A stretch of DNA of 49,928 nt from Clostridium vincentii (GTDB taxonomy: Bacteria; Bacillota; Clostridia; Clostridiales; Clostridiaceae), in contig NZ_PVXQ01000024.1 of assembly GCF_002995745.1 (NCBI RefSeq), forward strand, positions 1 through 49,928, given 5' to 3'. This document shows, piece after piece, positions 1 through 7,028 of this stretch. Each line of letters opens with the position of its first letter. Positions within the stretch are counted from its first letter, which is position 1. A program made the position numbers and the translations under genes. The notes beneath the pieces are model-generated. The model made no database searches. It saw only the letters and a program-made list of their open reading frames with translations, and was not told the origin of the DNA.

Positions 1-125
1 ACCATAATAAGCCCAAGACTAACTAATGACTGGTTGCTAACCTTTATCATGCAGGATTTCCACCTGCTATATAGTGATAATAAAAACATTGCTTTTATTA
101 TCTTTTACGCCCTTGCTTGGCGTAC
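1..125 (-). other. Possible group II intron 5' fragment, cut by window edge
   Basis: Read on the minus strand, this stretch starts GTACGCC immediately after the CCCC/GGGG part of a repeat copy. It then shows a hairpin (ATAATAAAA / TTTTTATTAT) and the motif CAGGTGGAAATCCTG followed by AAAGGTTAGCAACCAG. The last two resemble domain I of bacterial group II introns as I remember them. Abrupt replacement of the repeat's usual continuation by this structured sequence fits an insertion. No reverse-transcriptase reading frame is inside the window, and the 5' GTACG is not the usual GTGCG. It could equally be another structured RNA. Confidence 0.3.
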
Positions 126-275
126 CCAGGGGTCCTAGTGAGAGGCTTGCCTTGAGCTTGCTCAGCAGAAAAAAAACTCCACTAAACATACATTTAGTGA
201 AGTGGCTTGTACTTGCATTTTTCAGCTGACTGTCACCCTTGCGGAAGACTGGACTGAAAGGACTCCGCTTGCTAT
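126..275 (-). repeat. 3'-UTR repeat, composite copy A
   Basis: On the minus strand, downstream of the first Rpn gene, a second-type leader (about 206-275, containing CAAGGGTGACAGTC) leads into a terminator hairpin at 176-203 with a T-run. After that comes the shared core GCAAGCTCAAGGCAAGCCTC (141-162). The hairpin arms ACTTCACTAAA / TTTAGTGGAGT are the same as in the other copies. The core's downstream mini-stem is interrupted near 126-135, where the possible intron begins. This is the only copy with the hairpin before the core. Confidence 0.7.
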
Positions 276-279
276 AAAC

Positions 280-1167
280 TTAGTTAAGCATACTCTTTTT
301 TATCTCTAGTACTTTTTCTACCGATAGACCTGTTCCTCTAGCTACTATTTCTTCATTTACTCCTAGTTGTAAAAAACTTATAGCATCTTCTATCTTTCCT
401 TCTAGCTTTCCTTTTTCTCTCCCCTTTTCCTCAGCAGATTTTATCCTAGTCAATTGGTCGCTGATTTCTGCTTGCCTAGATTCATATAATATTCTAGCTT
501 TTTCATCTTTACTAATTATTTGTAGTAAGTCATAAGCTTTCTTTATATCCTTATTCTTTTCTGCTAACATTTCTATCACTCCTTTCGATTTTGCATCTAG
601 GAATTCCATCCATTGAACTATTGGATCATTTTCATCTCTTTCAATATCTTTATCGAATAGCTTCGGTATTTCTAAGAAGTGCACCTCAAGTATATCAGTC
701 AATCTATATCCGCTTTCATCTTCTGTAAGATGATAACTAGAGTACAACTTCTTTATTGGCGTACATTTGAAATCTTCAATATTTATGGTTACACATTTCT
801 TTAGTTTATCATATGTATCTCCTGGCTTTATTTGACTTGTGTACATCTTACTCCAATAAAACATGGTTCGTTCTGCCATGTACTCTGTTGGTAGTATTTG
901 TATTTCAACATCTATTTGCTTTCCTAGCTTAGTTCTTACCCTTACATCTAATATTCCTTTTCTATCCTCTTTGAATTCTTTTATCAATTCATTATTTATT
1001 ATTTCTATTCCATCAAACTCTTCCTCTGAAATAACTAATATATCGCTTAGTAGTGCTATTAATAGATCTTTATGCTTTTCATTTCCAAATATATACTTGA
1101 AAACAAAATCATATTTAGGGGACATTATAAAATTATCATCTATTATGTTTCCTTTTTTCTTACGCAT
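280..1167 (-). CDS. Rpn family recombination-promoting nuclease / PD-(D/E)XK transposase-like protein
   Basis: About 295 residues. The N-terminus SPKYDFVFKYIFGNE followed by LIALLSDIL and then DVRVRTKLGKQIDVEIQ is the signature of the PDDEXK_2/Rpn family; the D...(D/E)xE strand with VEIQ forms the nuclease core. The C-terminus has the usual EKGREKGKLEGK glycine/charged repeat and a final helix. Known Rpn members are DNA endonucleases linked to RecA-independent recombination and phage defence; activity here is inferred. An upstream GTG (1176) is only 2 nt from the AGAGG site, so ATG at 1167 (11 nt spacing) is the better start. Repeat copy A lies just downstream. It has no close resemblance to the other two Rpn genes in the window outside the nuclease core. 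Confidence 0.85.
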   Translation of the reverse strand: MRKKKGNIIDDNFIMSPKYDFVFKYIFGNEKHKDLLIALLSDILVISEEEFDGIEIINNELIKEFKEDRKGILDVRVRTKLGKQIDVEIQILPTEYMAERTMFYWSKMYTSQIKPGDTYDKLKKCVTINIEDFKCTPIKKLYSSYHLTEDESGYRLTDILEVHFLEIPKLFDKDIERDENDPIVQWMEFLDAKSKGVIEMLAEKNKDIKKAYDLLQIISKDEKARILYESRQAEISDQLTRIKSAEEKGREKGKLEGKIEDAISFLQLGVNEEIVARGTGLSVEKVLEIKKSMLN

Positions 1168-1276
1168 TACTATCACATCCTCTATATTTACCTTTGACTG
1201 TTATCCTTAATTATATTCATATCTCTATACCTTTATTTTATCAGAAAATTAGATTTTGTTCCACATATACCTAAAC

Positions 1277-1376
1277 CAAAAAAAACTTCACTAAATTTAT
1301 TATTTAGTGAAGTTCTTATTCTTTTTGTAATTACCCTCGGGGGATATTGCGAGAGGCTTGCCTTGAGCTTGCCTTT
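1277..1376 (-). repeat. 3'-UTR repeat copy B with terminator
   Basis: Minus-strand order: core GCAAGCTCAAGGCAAGCCTC (1351-1372), mini-stem CCCCCGAGGG, TAATTACAAA, then hairpin 1285-1313 (arms ACTTCACTAAAT / ATTTAGTGAAGT) and an eight-T run. No recognisable gene ends directly at this copy. Upstream of it (1380-1480) is a short stretch with no convincing gene, then the second-type repeat. Confidence 0.85.
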
Positions 1377-1479
1377 TTATTTAATTCCTTATATATACTA
1401 AACTCAAAAACCATCTTTCTATGTTTTTTATAGTTTACAAATAGCTTGAAACGGTTAATTTTAATGACTTCGCAAAAAT

Positions 1480-1594
1480 TGTATTTAGTGAAGTGATTGT
1501 ACTTGGAAATTTCAAGGTTACATTTTCGTCTAGATTCGCTATTTTTCAAGAGAGGCCAGTCACCCTTGTAGATGACTGAAAGAAGTACTCCCTA
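1480..1594 (-). repeat. Second-type 3' repeat, degenerate
   Basis: On the minus strand, directly after the stop of the small coiled-coil gene, this matches the leader of copy A (CAAGGGTGAC, TTTCAGTC, CAAGTACAA) and ends in a decayed hairpin (ACTTCACTAAATACAA... GCGAAGT). A 72-codon open frame at 1331-1549 is made of this repeat plus copy B and is not taken as a gene. Confidence 0.6.
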
Positions 1595-1831
1595 CTTTAT
1601 AATATGCAAGTTCTTCTTTAATTTAAATAAATCTTCTTCTGTTTGATGCTCTTTATGTTTAAGAAAATCTACATCATCCGATATTTTATCAATTTTCATA
1701 TTAGTTCCGGTTATCTCTTCTGTTATTTTAGCTGTATGTTTATGAACGGACCCTAATTTTTTTTCAATTCTAACTTGACCTTCTTTAAGATCTTTTAATT
1801 CATTAAGTATTTGTTGTAGTATTTCATTCAT
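1592..1831 (-). CDS. Small coiled-coil protein (79 aa), unknown function
   Basis: The sequence is almost wholly helical and heptad-like, rich in K, E, I and L (for example LNELKDLKEGQVRIEKKL), with no signal peptide or membrane segment. GGAGG lies 7 nt before the ATG. It resembles the coiled-coil protein at 39876-40187, which has the same NLEDGQKRI/LKEGQVRIEKKL-type repeat, so the window carries two members of one family. Such short proteins are common in clostridial genomes and usually unnamed. A structural or partner role is possible, but nothing nearby shows its job. Confidence 0.65.
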   Translation of the reverse strand: MNEILQQILNELKDLKEGQVRIEKKLGSVHKHTAKITEEITGTNMKIDKISDDVDFLKHKEHQTEEDLFKLKKNLHIIK

Positions 1832-1897
1832 ATCAATACCTCCATTACATTACTGTCATTATATCATATAGAATATTTTTTATGAATGCCTTTACTA

Positions 1898-2018
1898 GAA
1901 AAAAACACTTCACTAAATCTACATTTAGTGAAGTTCTTGGATTAGCTATTTCTTTACTTATTTTTGAATTTTATTAATATTTTGTTAATAGCCTCCGGAG
2001 AATATTTCGAAAGGCTTG
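1898..2018 (-). repeat. 3'-UTR repeat copy C, diverged
   Basis: Downstream of the toxin-antitoxin pair. The core is decayed (CAAGCCTTTCGAAATA), but the mini-stem is kept with a different pairing sequence, CTCC/GGAG, flanked by AATA and TATT. The terminator hairpin 1907-1934 (ACTTCACTAAAT / ATTTAGTGAAGT) and T-run are intact. About 55 nt of A/T-rich sequence separates mini-stem and hairpin. Confidence 0.7.
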
Positions 2019-2047
2019 TAATTTATACGTTGACTTGGTGGAGCTTG

Positions 2048-2257
2048 TTAATTATCTTTTGCCTGTTTGTATATTTCATCAATGTTCATATCTTTATAAA
2101 TTTCTTGTTGTATGCTTAAATAATCCTCACTTCCGTTATTTTCTACTTGTCGTATAAACCTTATAAATCCAGAATACCCCAATTCTTTTATTAATACACT
2201 AGAGCCTTTTTCAATTATTTCCTTATCATTATATTTACTTTTTTCATTCAATAACAT
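2048..2257 (-). CDS. Putative antitoxin (69 aa) partner of PIN toxin
   Basis: Small protein with a central ELGYSGFIRFIRQVE helix and an acidic, probably flexible C-terminus. Its start overlaps the end of the PIN gene by 14 bp, and it has its own GGGGAG site 10 nt before the ATG, so the two are translationally coupled. The length, overlap and PIN neighbour fit a type II antitoxin. I do not recognise a named DNA-binding fold. The order is toxin first, antitoxin second, the reverse of most type II pairs. Confidence 0.6.
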   Translation of the reverse strand: MLLNEKSKYNDKEIIEKGSSVLIKELGYSGFIRFIRQVENNGSEDYLSIQQEIYKDMNIDEIYKQAKDN

Positions 2258-2720
2258 CTATACTCATCTCCCCTCTAACAAAATCTATAGGATTCATTAA
2301 TTTTATTTTACCAATTACCTCTTCTAACCTTACATTGTTTTTTATCACGGTTTTTATAAATTTATCATCACATGTTATAAAATAGTCACACTTAAAATAT
2401 ACTGCACAAGCTAAGTGAAGTGCATCTTTAGGTTTTGTATTAGAACTAGCCATTATAAATTTACCTATTTTTAATATTTCATCATTTGGTTCAATATTGA
2501 TTTTACATATGCTTGAAATAGTCTTTATAGAACTTCTTCTATATGAAAATGGATTTTTATTATTCTCATCATCTAGCATAAAGGACCAACACAACTGATA
2601 TTGTTCCTTTTCTATCAATTCAAAAATAATATCAATTGCCATTGTTTCAAACTTAATTCTAAGTTGTGATTGATCATCAAAAACTCTGTTATAAATATTC
2701 ATATCTAAATAAATATGCAT
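2244..2720 (-). CDS. PIN-domain protein, probable toxin ribonuclease
   Basis: 158 residues. YLDMNIYNRVFDD at the N-terminus gives the first acidic PIN residue. KPKDALHLACAVYFKCDYF followed by TCDDKF gives the later conserved D residues and the usual buried strand. PIN proteins of type II toxin-antitoxin systems are Mg-dependent RNases. A GGAG site lies 11 nt before the ATG. The gene overlaps the small downstream gene at 2048-2257. A promoter-like pair inside the adjoining repeat copy D (2904-2933) would drive both. No truncation is evident. Confidence 0.75.
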   Translation of the reverse strand: MHIYLDMNIYNRVFDDQSQLRIKFETMAIDIIFELIEKEQYQLCWSFMLDDENNKNPFSYRRSSIKTISSICKINIEPNDEILKIGKFIMASSNTKPKDALHLACAVYFKCDYFITCDDKFIKTVIKNNVRLEEVIGKIKLMNPIDFVRGEMSIDVIE

Positions 2721-2819
2721 TTATCTTATATCTCCATTCTTATTGTTTTCATTTTAATATTATATAGTATTACCTAATATAATAGTATTATATCATCTTT
2801 TTTATTTTTAAACATCTTT

Positions 2820-3040
2820 TCATAAAAACTACAAAACTTCTATCACTCCATTTTGTAGTCGTTTATATTGAATATCTCTTTACTAATGCGTTTTATTATT
2901 TTAAGTATAGATGATTCACTAATTTCTAATCAGAAATGAAAAACTTCACTAAAACTATATTTAGTGAAGTTCTTATTGTCTTTGTAATTACCCCCGGGGT
3001 ATATTGCGAGAGGCTTGCCTTGAGCTTGCTACCTACGGTT
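2820..3040 (-). repeat. Repeat copy D: core, terminator and promoter
   Basis: Minus-strand order: core GCAAGCTCAAGGCAAGCCTC (3007-3030), mini-stem CCCCGGGGG, TAATTACAAAG, hairpin 2943-2970 with T-run, then about 120 bp shared with copy F, including the promoter at 2904-2933. No gene remains upstream of this copy; between it and copy E (3040-3150) I see only unclear sequence. Confidence 0.8.
2904..2933 (-). promoter_or_regulatory. Promoter within repeat copy D
   Basis: The -35-like CTGATT (2928-2933) and -10 TATACT (2904-2909) are 18 nt apart on the minus strand, positioned to transcribe the PIN/antitoxin pair. The same elements at the same spacing recur at 4406-4435 and 37224-37253. Confidence 0.5.
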
Positions 3041-3152
3041 CCCACGGGCTGTTATGTGAAAAGCGGCCCCTGGGTAACTTTCTCTTTTCTTGTTCGTCAC
3101 ATTCTTCAACTCCCTTTATATGATTTTTAACATAAACAATTAAATCTAATCA

Positions 3153-3248
3153 AAAAAACACCAAATAAATAGTTAAACTATTTACTTGGTGTTTTTTTGT
3201 AATGAACCCTTCGGGGGGCTATTGCGAAAGGCTTGCTTTGAACTTGCT
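3153..3248 (-). repeat. Repeat copy E with unrelated terminator hairpin
   Basis: Directly after the stop of the second Rpn gene, the minus strand has a variant core (GCAAGTTCAAAGCAAGCC), mini-stem CCCCCCGAAGGG and TTCATTACA. The terminator, however, is a different hairpin at 3157-3195 (AAACACCAAGTAAATAGTT / AACTATTTATTTGGTGTTT). Keeping the core while swapping the terminator shows that the two parts are separable. Confidence 0.75.
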
Positions 3249-4236
3249 AATTAGATAGTTTTTTCCTTAATTCATCTATTACCGTGTTTTCCAACTTAGT
3301 ATATCTTTTTATTTTTTCATTTTGCTCCCCATCTAATATCATTGTTTTAGCCATTTCAATAGCTTTTTTTATTTCGCCTTCTTCTCTTCCTTCTTCTCTT
3401 CCTTCTTCTCTTCCTTCTTCTCTTCCTTCTTCTCTTCCTTCTTCCTTGTAATGCAACTTTCTAATCTCGTCTATACTCAATTTAAATGCACCTCCACTTG
3501 CCTTTTTATATTCTTCATATTTATTTTCTAACTCCTGATCCTGAATTAAAAATAAGTATTCCAAAAAATCTACTAATGCCCTTATCTGATCATTATTTTT
3601 AACTTTATCATAACTTTTTAATTCTTCTGCTAATTTTATTTTTGCCTCATATATGTCTTCATCTCTTACACCTGTTTCTAATAAACTTTTTGCCATCTTA
3701 AAGACTATTTTTAATGGGTTGTTATCATTAATTTTTTCAAGTTTTATTTTTTCTACATCAATAGTTTTATAATTATATGTTAATATTTCGCTTTCTATCT
3801 CTGGTAATTTATATACATATCTTTTATCTTTTCCTCGCTCACCTTTATAAGTATATATTGCTGCAGCTACTATTTCTGACTTATCTTTATTTTTATATCT
3901 AAATTTATCCCATATCCTATAAAAGTATCTGAACATTCTTTCTCCGAAAACTTCATGTTCGCTGCTATAGCTTTGTACTTCTACATGTATGAATAGTATC
4001 TTGCTTTTTTTATCTTTTAATCTCACTTTTATTATTTTATCAGATATTACTTTTTCACTACTATCTCTATCAAATATATCTTTTTGTATTTCTTGTAAAT
4101 CTTTATCTAATGACTCCGTTCCTAACTCCCAATCTACATTATTAAATATCTCTGGAAAAAGCAATTCTACTATTTCTACTTCAAATGCTTCCAAAATTGA
4201 TTTCCATGCTGCATCAAAATCATGTTTCTTTGCCAA
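3247..4236 (-). CDS. Rpn family nuclease with EEGR tandem repeat
   Basis: 329 residues. FDAAWKSILEAF, ILFIHVEVQSYSS and FGERMFRYFYRIWDKFR are typical of the PD-(D/E)XK Rpn/transposase-like family; HVEVQ carries the catalytic E-x-Q. The C-terminal part holds six near-identical EEGR units encoded by a 12-bp tandem repeat at about 3375-3450, then a helical tail. The start is TTG at 4234-4236 behind AAGGAAGTGAG. The stop abuts repeat copy E, and repeat copy F with its promoter lies upstream. Nuclease function is from the family; the number of EEGR units may vary between strains (inference). Confidence 0.85.
   Translation of the reverse strand: MAKKHDFDAAWKSILEAFEVEIVELLFPEIFNNVDWELGTESLDKDLQEIQKDIFDRDSSEKVISDKIIKVRLKDKKSKILFIHVEVQSYSSEHEVFGERMFRYFYRIWDKFRYKNKDKSEIVAAAIYTYKGERGKDKRYVYKLPEIESEILTYNYKTIDVEKIKLEKINDNNPLKIVFKMAKSLLETGVRDEDIYEAKIKLAEELKSYDKVKNNDQIRALVDFLEYLFLIQDQELENKYEEYKKASGGAFKLSIDEIRKLHYKEEGREEGREEGREEGREEGREEGEIKKAIEMAKTMILDGEQNEKIKRYTKLENTVIDELRKKLSN
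3375..3450 (-). repeat. 12-bp tandem repeat in Rpn coding sequence
   Basis: The plus strand repeats CTTCTTCTCTTC about six times, coding EEGR units on the minus strand. Units are 12 bp, so gain or loss would keep the frame and change only the linker length. Confidence 0.9.
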
Positions 4237-4329
4237 ATTTACTCACTTCCTTGTAATTCTACAATTCTTTATTTGTTTAATTAATTTTATTATATCACAT
4301 TGATTTTCCCTTTACACTACTCTAACTAA

Positions 4330-4540
4330 AACCATAAAATTTCTATAACTCCATTTATTAGTCGTTTCTATTGAGTATCTCTTTTTTAAACATTTTATTT
4401 TTTTAAGTATAGACAATTCATAAATTTCTAATCAAAAATGAAAAACTTCACTAAACCTATAATTTAGTGAAGTGCTAAGATTCGAATCATCTTTGTAATA
4501 TCCCCCGGGGACTATTGCGAGAGGCTTGCCTTGAGCTTAT
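4330..4540 (-). repeat. Repeat copy F: core, terminator and promoter
   Basis: The core (4515-4538) forms the last codons and stop of the VanZ gene. It is followed by mini-stem TCCCCGGGGGA flanked by AATA/TATT, hairpin 4444-4472 with T-run, and about 110 bp shared with copy D up to the second Rpn gene. Most of the core-to-hairpin part is nearly identical to copy G. Confidence 0.85.
4406..4435 (-). promoter_or_regulatory. Promoter within repeat copy F
   Basis: TTGATT (4430-4435), an 18-nt spacer and TATACT (4406-4411) on the minus strand, about 170 nt before the second Rpn gene and just after the VanZ terminator. Confidence 0.55.
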
Positions 4541-5039
4541 GAGAATGCTTGTACTTTGGCGCTTTTAGCGCCTTATTAATTGCATACCTTCTATATCTTT
4601 CATATATTTGATAATAAGCTAGATAGAAAAATGTTACTCCTATTAAAACTCCTCCGAAATCTATTAAAACATCTCCAACTGAAGAGGTCCTATTTGCTAT
4701 AAAAGATTGGTGATACTCATCAATTACAGCATAGAGCAAACAAATAAATAGGATATAAATTATTGAATTCTTGCCTTTTTTATTAAAGGCAAATAATATG
4801 CCACTTACAAAAAATGCTAGTACAATATAAATAAATGCATGAGCACTTTTTCTAACTATATAGTCTAATTCTTTTTCTCTCACTTTCTGCGCCTTAATAG
4901 TATCTTCCTGTATTAATTTACTTTCAATAAAATTGACTATTTTATTACTTTTTGCATGGGATGTTTCTCTATTATTACTTGACATATAAAATATAAATCC
5001 CATCCATATTATGCATGAAAATATAATGATTTTCTTCAA
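4512..5039 (-). CDS. VanZ-like membrane protein, C-terminus encoded by repeat
   Basis: 175 residues with about four membrane segments (IIIFSCIIWMGFIFYMS; FIYIVLAFFVSGILFAF; IIYILFICLLYAVIDE; VLIDFGGVLIGVTFF). SSNNRETSHAKSN, RKSAHAFIYIVL and DEYHQSFIANRTSSVGDVLID are VanZ family motifs. VanZ gives low-level teicoplanin resistance in enterococci; most clostridial homologues are uncharacterised. The start is TTG (5037-5039) with AAGGGG 8 nt upstream. The last eight residues, KLKASLSQ, and the stop are read from the core of repeat copy F, so the natural C-terminus was probably replaced by the repeat. Confidence 0.8.
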   Translation of the reverse strand: MKKIIIFSCIIWMGFIFYMSSNNRETSHAKSNKIVNFIESKLIQEDTIKAQKVREKELDYIVRKSAHAFIYIVLAFFVSGILFAFNKKGKNSIIYILFICLLYAVIDEYHQSFIANRTSSVGDVLIDFGGVLIGVTFFYLAYYQIYERYRRYAINKALKAPKYKHSHKLKASLSQ

Positions 5040-5062
5040 TTTATCAGCCCCTTGTTATCATT

Positions 5063-5095
5063 GACGTAAATGACCCCCGGGGGGCATGACACCAT
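5063..5095 (-). repeat. Isolated mini-stem fragment of the repeat
   Basis: CCCCCCGGGGG sits between the VanZ start and repeat copy G, without core or terminator. It may be a leftover of a deleted copy, or may lie in the VanZ 5' UTR as a small hairpin. Confidence 0.4.
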
Positions 5096-5156
5096 TGTTT
5101 AATTATACCATATTGATTTTCCCTTTACACTACTCTAATTCCACATGTTTATTAAG

Positions 5157-5262
5157 ATAAAAAACTCCACTAAACCTATAATTTAGTGAAGTGCTAAGAT
5201 TCGAATCATCTTTGTAATATCCCCCGGGGACTATTGCGAGAGGCTTGCCTTGAGCTTGCTTT
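5157..5262 (-). repeat. Repeat copy G with terminator
   Basis: Core 5237-5260, mini-stem TCCCCGGGGGA, the same GATGATTCGAATC spacer as copy F, and hairpin 5164-5192 with T-run. No gene ends at this copy; the sequence upstream to 5757 is gene-free. Confidence 0.85.
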
Positions 5263-5757
5263 CACAGTTACCGTTCTGGGGTGCTCAGCGACCCACTTGC
5301 TAATTTTATTAACTTTTTGTGCCCAAAATATTGACCTAAGTACAATTCTTTCTTAAACATATATATAAATAAGTTGTACTAAAATCACACTTTTATATCT
5401 GCCTTTAAAACAACTTATTCCTTTTATATTTAATTATAATTTCTTTTACACATTAACTAGGTCATAAATGTCTACATCTCTATTGTTGTTTATATCTTCT
5501 TAAGATTATTGCACGCCTAAGATGCACCTTTTCCAATAGTGTTAATTTATAAATTGGCATAAAAATTTTTTTTGTTTTATACATTTTCAAGTGTTGGAGC
5601 TGGTATCATTAAAATATCAAACTTGCTTATAGACCTATTACTCCATTCTTACTAAAAGTTACAAGGTCTCCAACACATCCACTTTAGTAGTTATTCAGTG
5701 GCTAGTTTTTTTAAGGTTTTGAAATAGATTGTCCACTAGCCAATGACAGTCACTTTA
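5263..5757. other. Gene-free stretch of about 490 bp
   Basis: No reading frame with a good start site was found. It holds an inverted pair GTGTTGGAG / CTCCAACAC about 70 bp apart (near 5593 and 5672) and another, TGGCTAGT / ACTAGCCA, about 30 bp apart near 5700-5745. The latter could act as a weak terminator for the acyltransferase remnant. These may be leftovers of mobile-element ends. Confidence 0.4.
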
Positions 5758-5797
5758 TTTACTTCCGTCTTGGTCGCCATATAAGTCTATTGTTAAT

Positions 5798-6807
5798 CTA
5801 CCTTCCTCCTAGGGAAAGTCTGTTTAACACCTTTGATTTTTTTATGATGTTTATAATTTGAATACTAACTATAGTAATTATTAAACTCATAATAAAGCAT
5901 ATTATAGTATAGATTGCTTCATTTAGAGATTCAAAAATATTTATTTTAACTAGTAGATAATTTGATATGTATATATTTAATATATAAATACCTAAAGATT
6001 CAACCCCTATATTCCTGATAACATCAAGTTTCTCGCTATTATATCTATCATATATTATACCCACTACCCATATAACTATTATTGATCCTAATAAACCAAT
6101 TACCCATCTGTATATATCTATTCCAATAGTATTAAATACGTTTTTAGAATTATAAAAGGACAATCCAGTTGTATAAATATACTTATTTTTGTCCCAAAAC
6201 AGCATCATTATTATATATGTAGCTGAAATAATCTTAATGTTATATGATTTAATATCAATTTTATGTTTATTCGCATAATATCCGATTGCGAAATATGGGT
6301 ACATGAAACCATATAAATCTTTACTTAACATATTCGGAAGTAGCATTAACCCTAATACCACCACTACATGAAATAAAATATTATCCTTGAATAATTTATT
6401 TCCTATAATTAAACCAATTGAACTATAGAATACAGCCCACAAAAACCAAAGTGAACTTAATACTTGTAATATGAAGCTTTTTACTGTAAAAGCTTCCCCA
6501 TTAAATATTACCATTAGAACTTTGGTTAATAACGCCCAAAATAGAATAGGAACTACTATCGTCTGTATTTTGCGAATTATCAATGTTTTTGAACTGTATT
6601 TATTAATACTAAAGAAAAATAAATAACCACTAATAATGGCATGTGAAAACTATAAATAATTGAAAACACTGGGTTTTCATAAAATAAGCCTGTCATATAG
6701 GTACTACCTTTTGATACTTGAATACTATGACCTATTATAACTAATATTATGGCTATGCCTTTAATGACATCAATTTTTTTATCTCTTGTACCTTTATTTT
6801 CATTCAC
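5798..6807 (-). pseudogene. Acyltransferase family 3 (OafA-like), frameshifted
   Basis: The N-terminal part (6807 to about 6632; GTG start preceded by AGAGGG) has KIDVIKGIAIILVIIGHS and SFHMP, the opening of membrane O-acyltransferases of family 3. The frame then breaks near 6630-6638 in an ATTATT run. The next frame resumes as IISGYLFFFSINKYSSKTL and runs through about eight membrane segments to a TAG at 5798. After that TAG the same frame continues for 12 basic codons (INNRLIWRPRRK) to TAA at 5759. A complete protein would be about 340-350 residues. It would have O-acetylated a polysaccharide; it is now probably inactive unless slippage restores the frame. Confidence 0.8.
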
Positions 6808-6852
6808 CAAAAAACACCCTCTTCTTAAAGTACCTATACGGCTTCTTTATTT

Positions 6853-6957
6853 CTACCATTGCATGTCAATCCACTCATCTTCTGTTTGGTCTTTTTCACT
6901 AGGAATGGTGCAAATTTGTTTGATTTTTGCTAATAGTTTTGATATTTTTTTGAGCAT
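6853..6957 (-). CDS. Small ORF (34 aa), unknown
   Basis: Starts MLKKISKLLAKIKQICTIPS and ends EWIDMQW. A GGGG site lies about 10 nt before the ATG. It lies between the SGNH gene and the acyltransferase remnant, in the place where small proteins often follow phage tail genes. It has an amphipathic basic N-terminus and an acidic C-terminus. No family recognised. Confidence 0.4.
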   Translation of the reverse strand: MLKKISKLLAKIKQICTIPSEKDQTEDEWIDMQW

Positions 6958-7028
6958 TTATTTCATTCCCCTTTTAACATTTATACAATATCTATATATT
7001 AGCATATATTTTTACATCTTCCCATGTA

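Noticed and set aside
1331..1549. 72-codon minus-strand frame
   Set aside because: It is built from two repeat copies (ending in the core translated as ASSRQASRNIPRG) with no ribosome site or family likeness.
2936..3130. 64-codon plus-strand frame
   Set aside because: It lies over repeat copy D in antisense; composition follows the repeat, not a gene.
126..5262. CRISPR array
   Set aside because: Repeats are irregularly spaced, separated by whole genes, and contain terminators; there are no cas genes.
126..5262. True integron with attC sites
   Set aside because: No GTTRRRY/RYYYAAC core sites or integrase seen; only the one-gene-per-repeat layout is similar.
5593..5680. Insertion sequence defined by GTGTTGGAG inverted pair
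   Set aside because: Only about 80 bp apart, no transposase and no target duplication seen.
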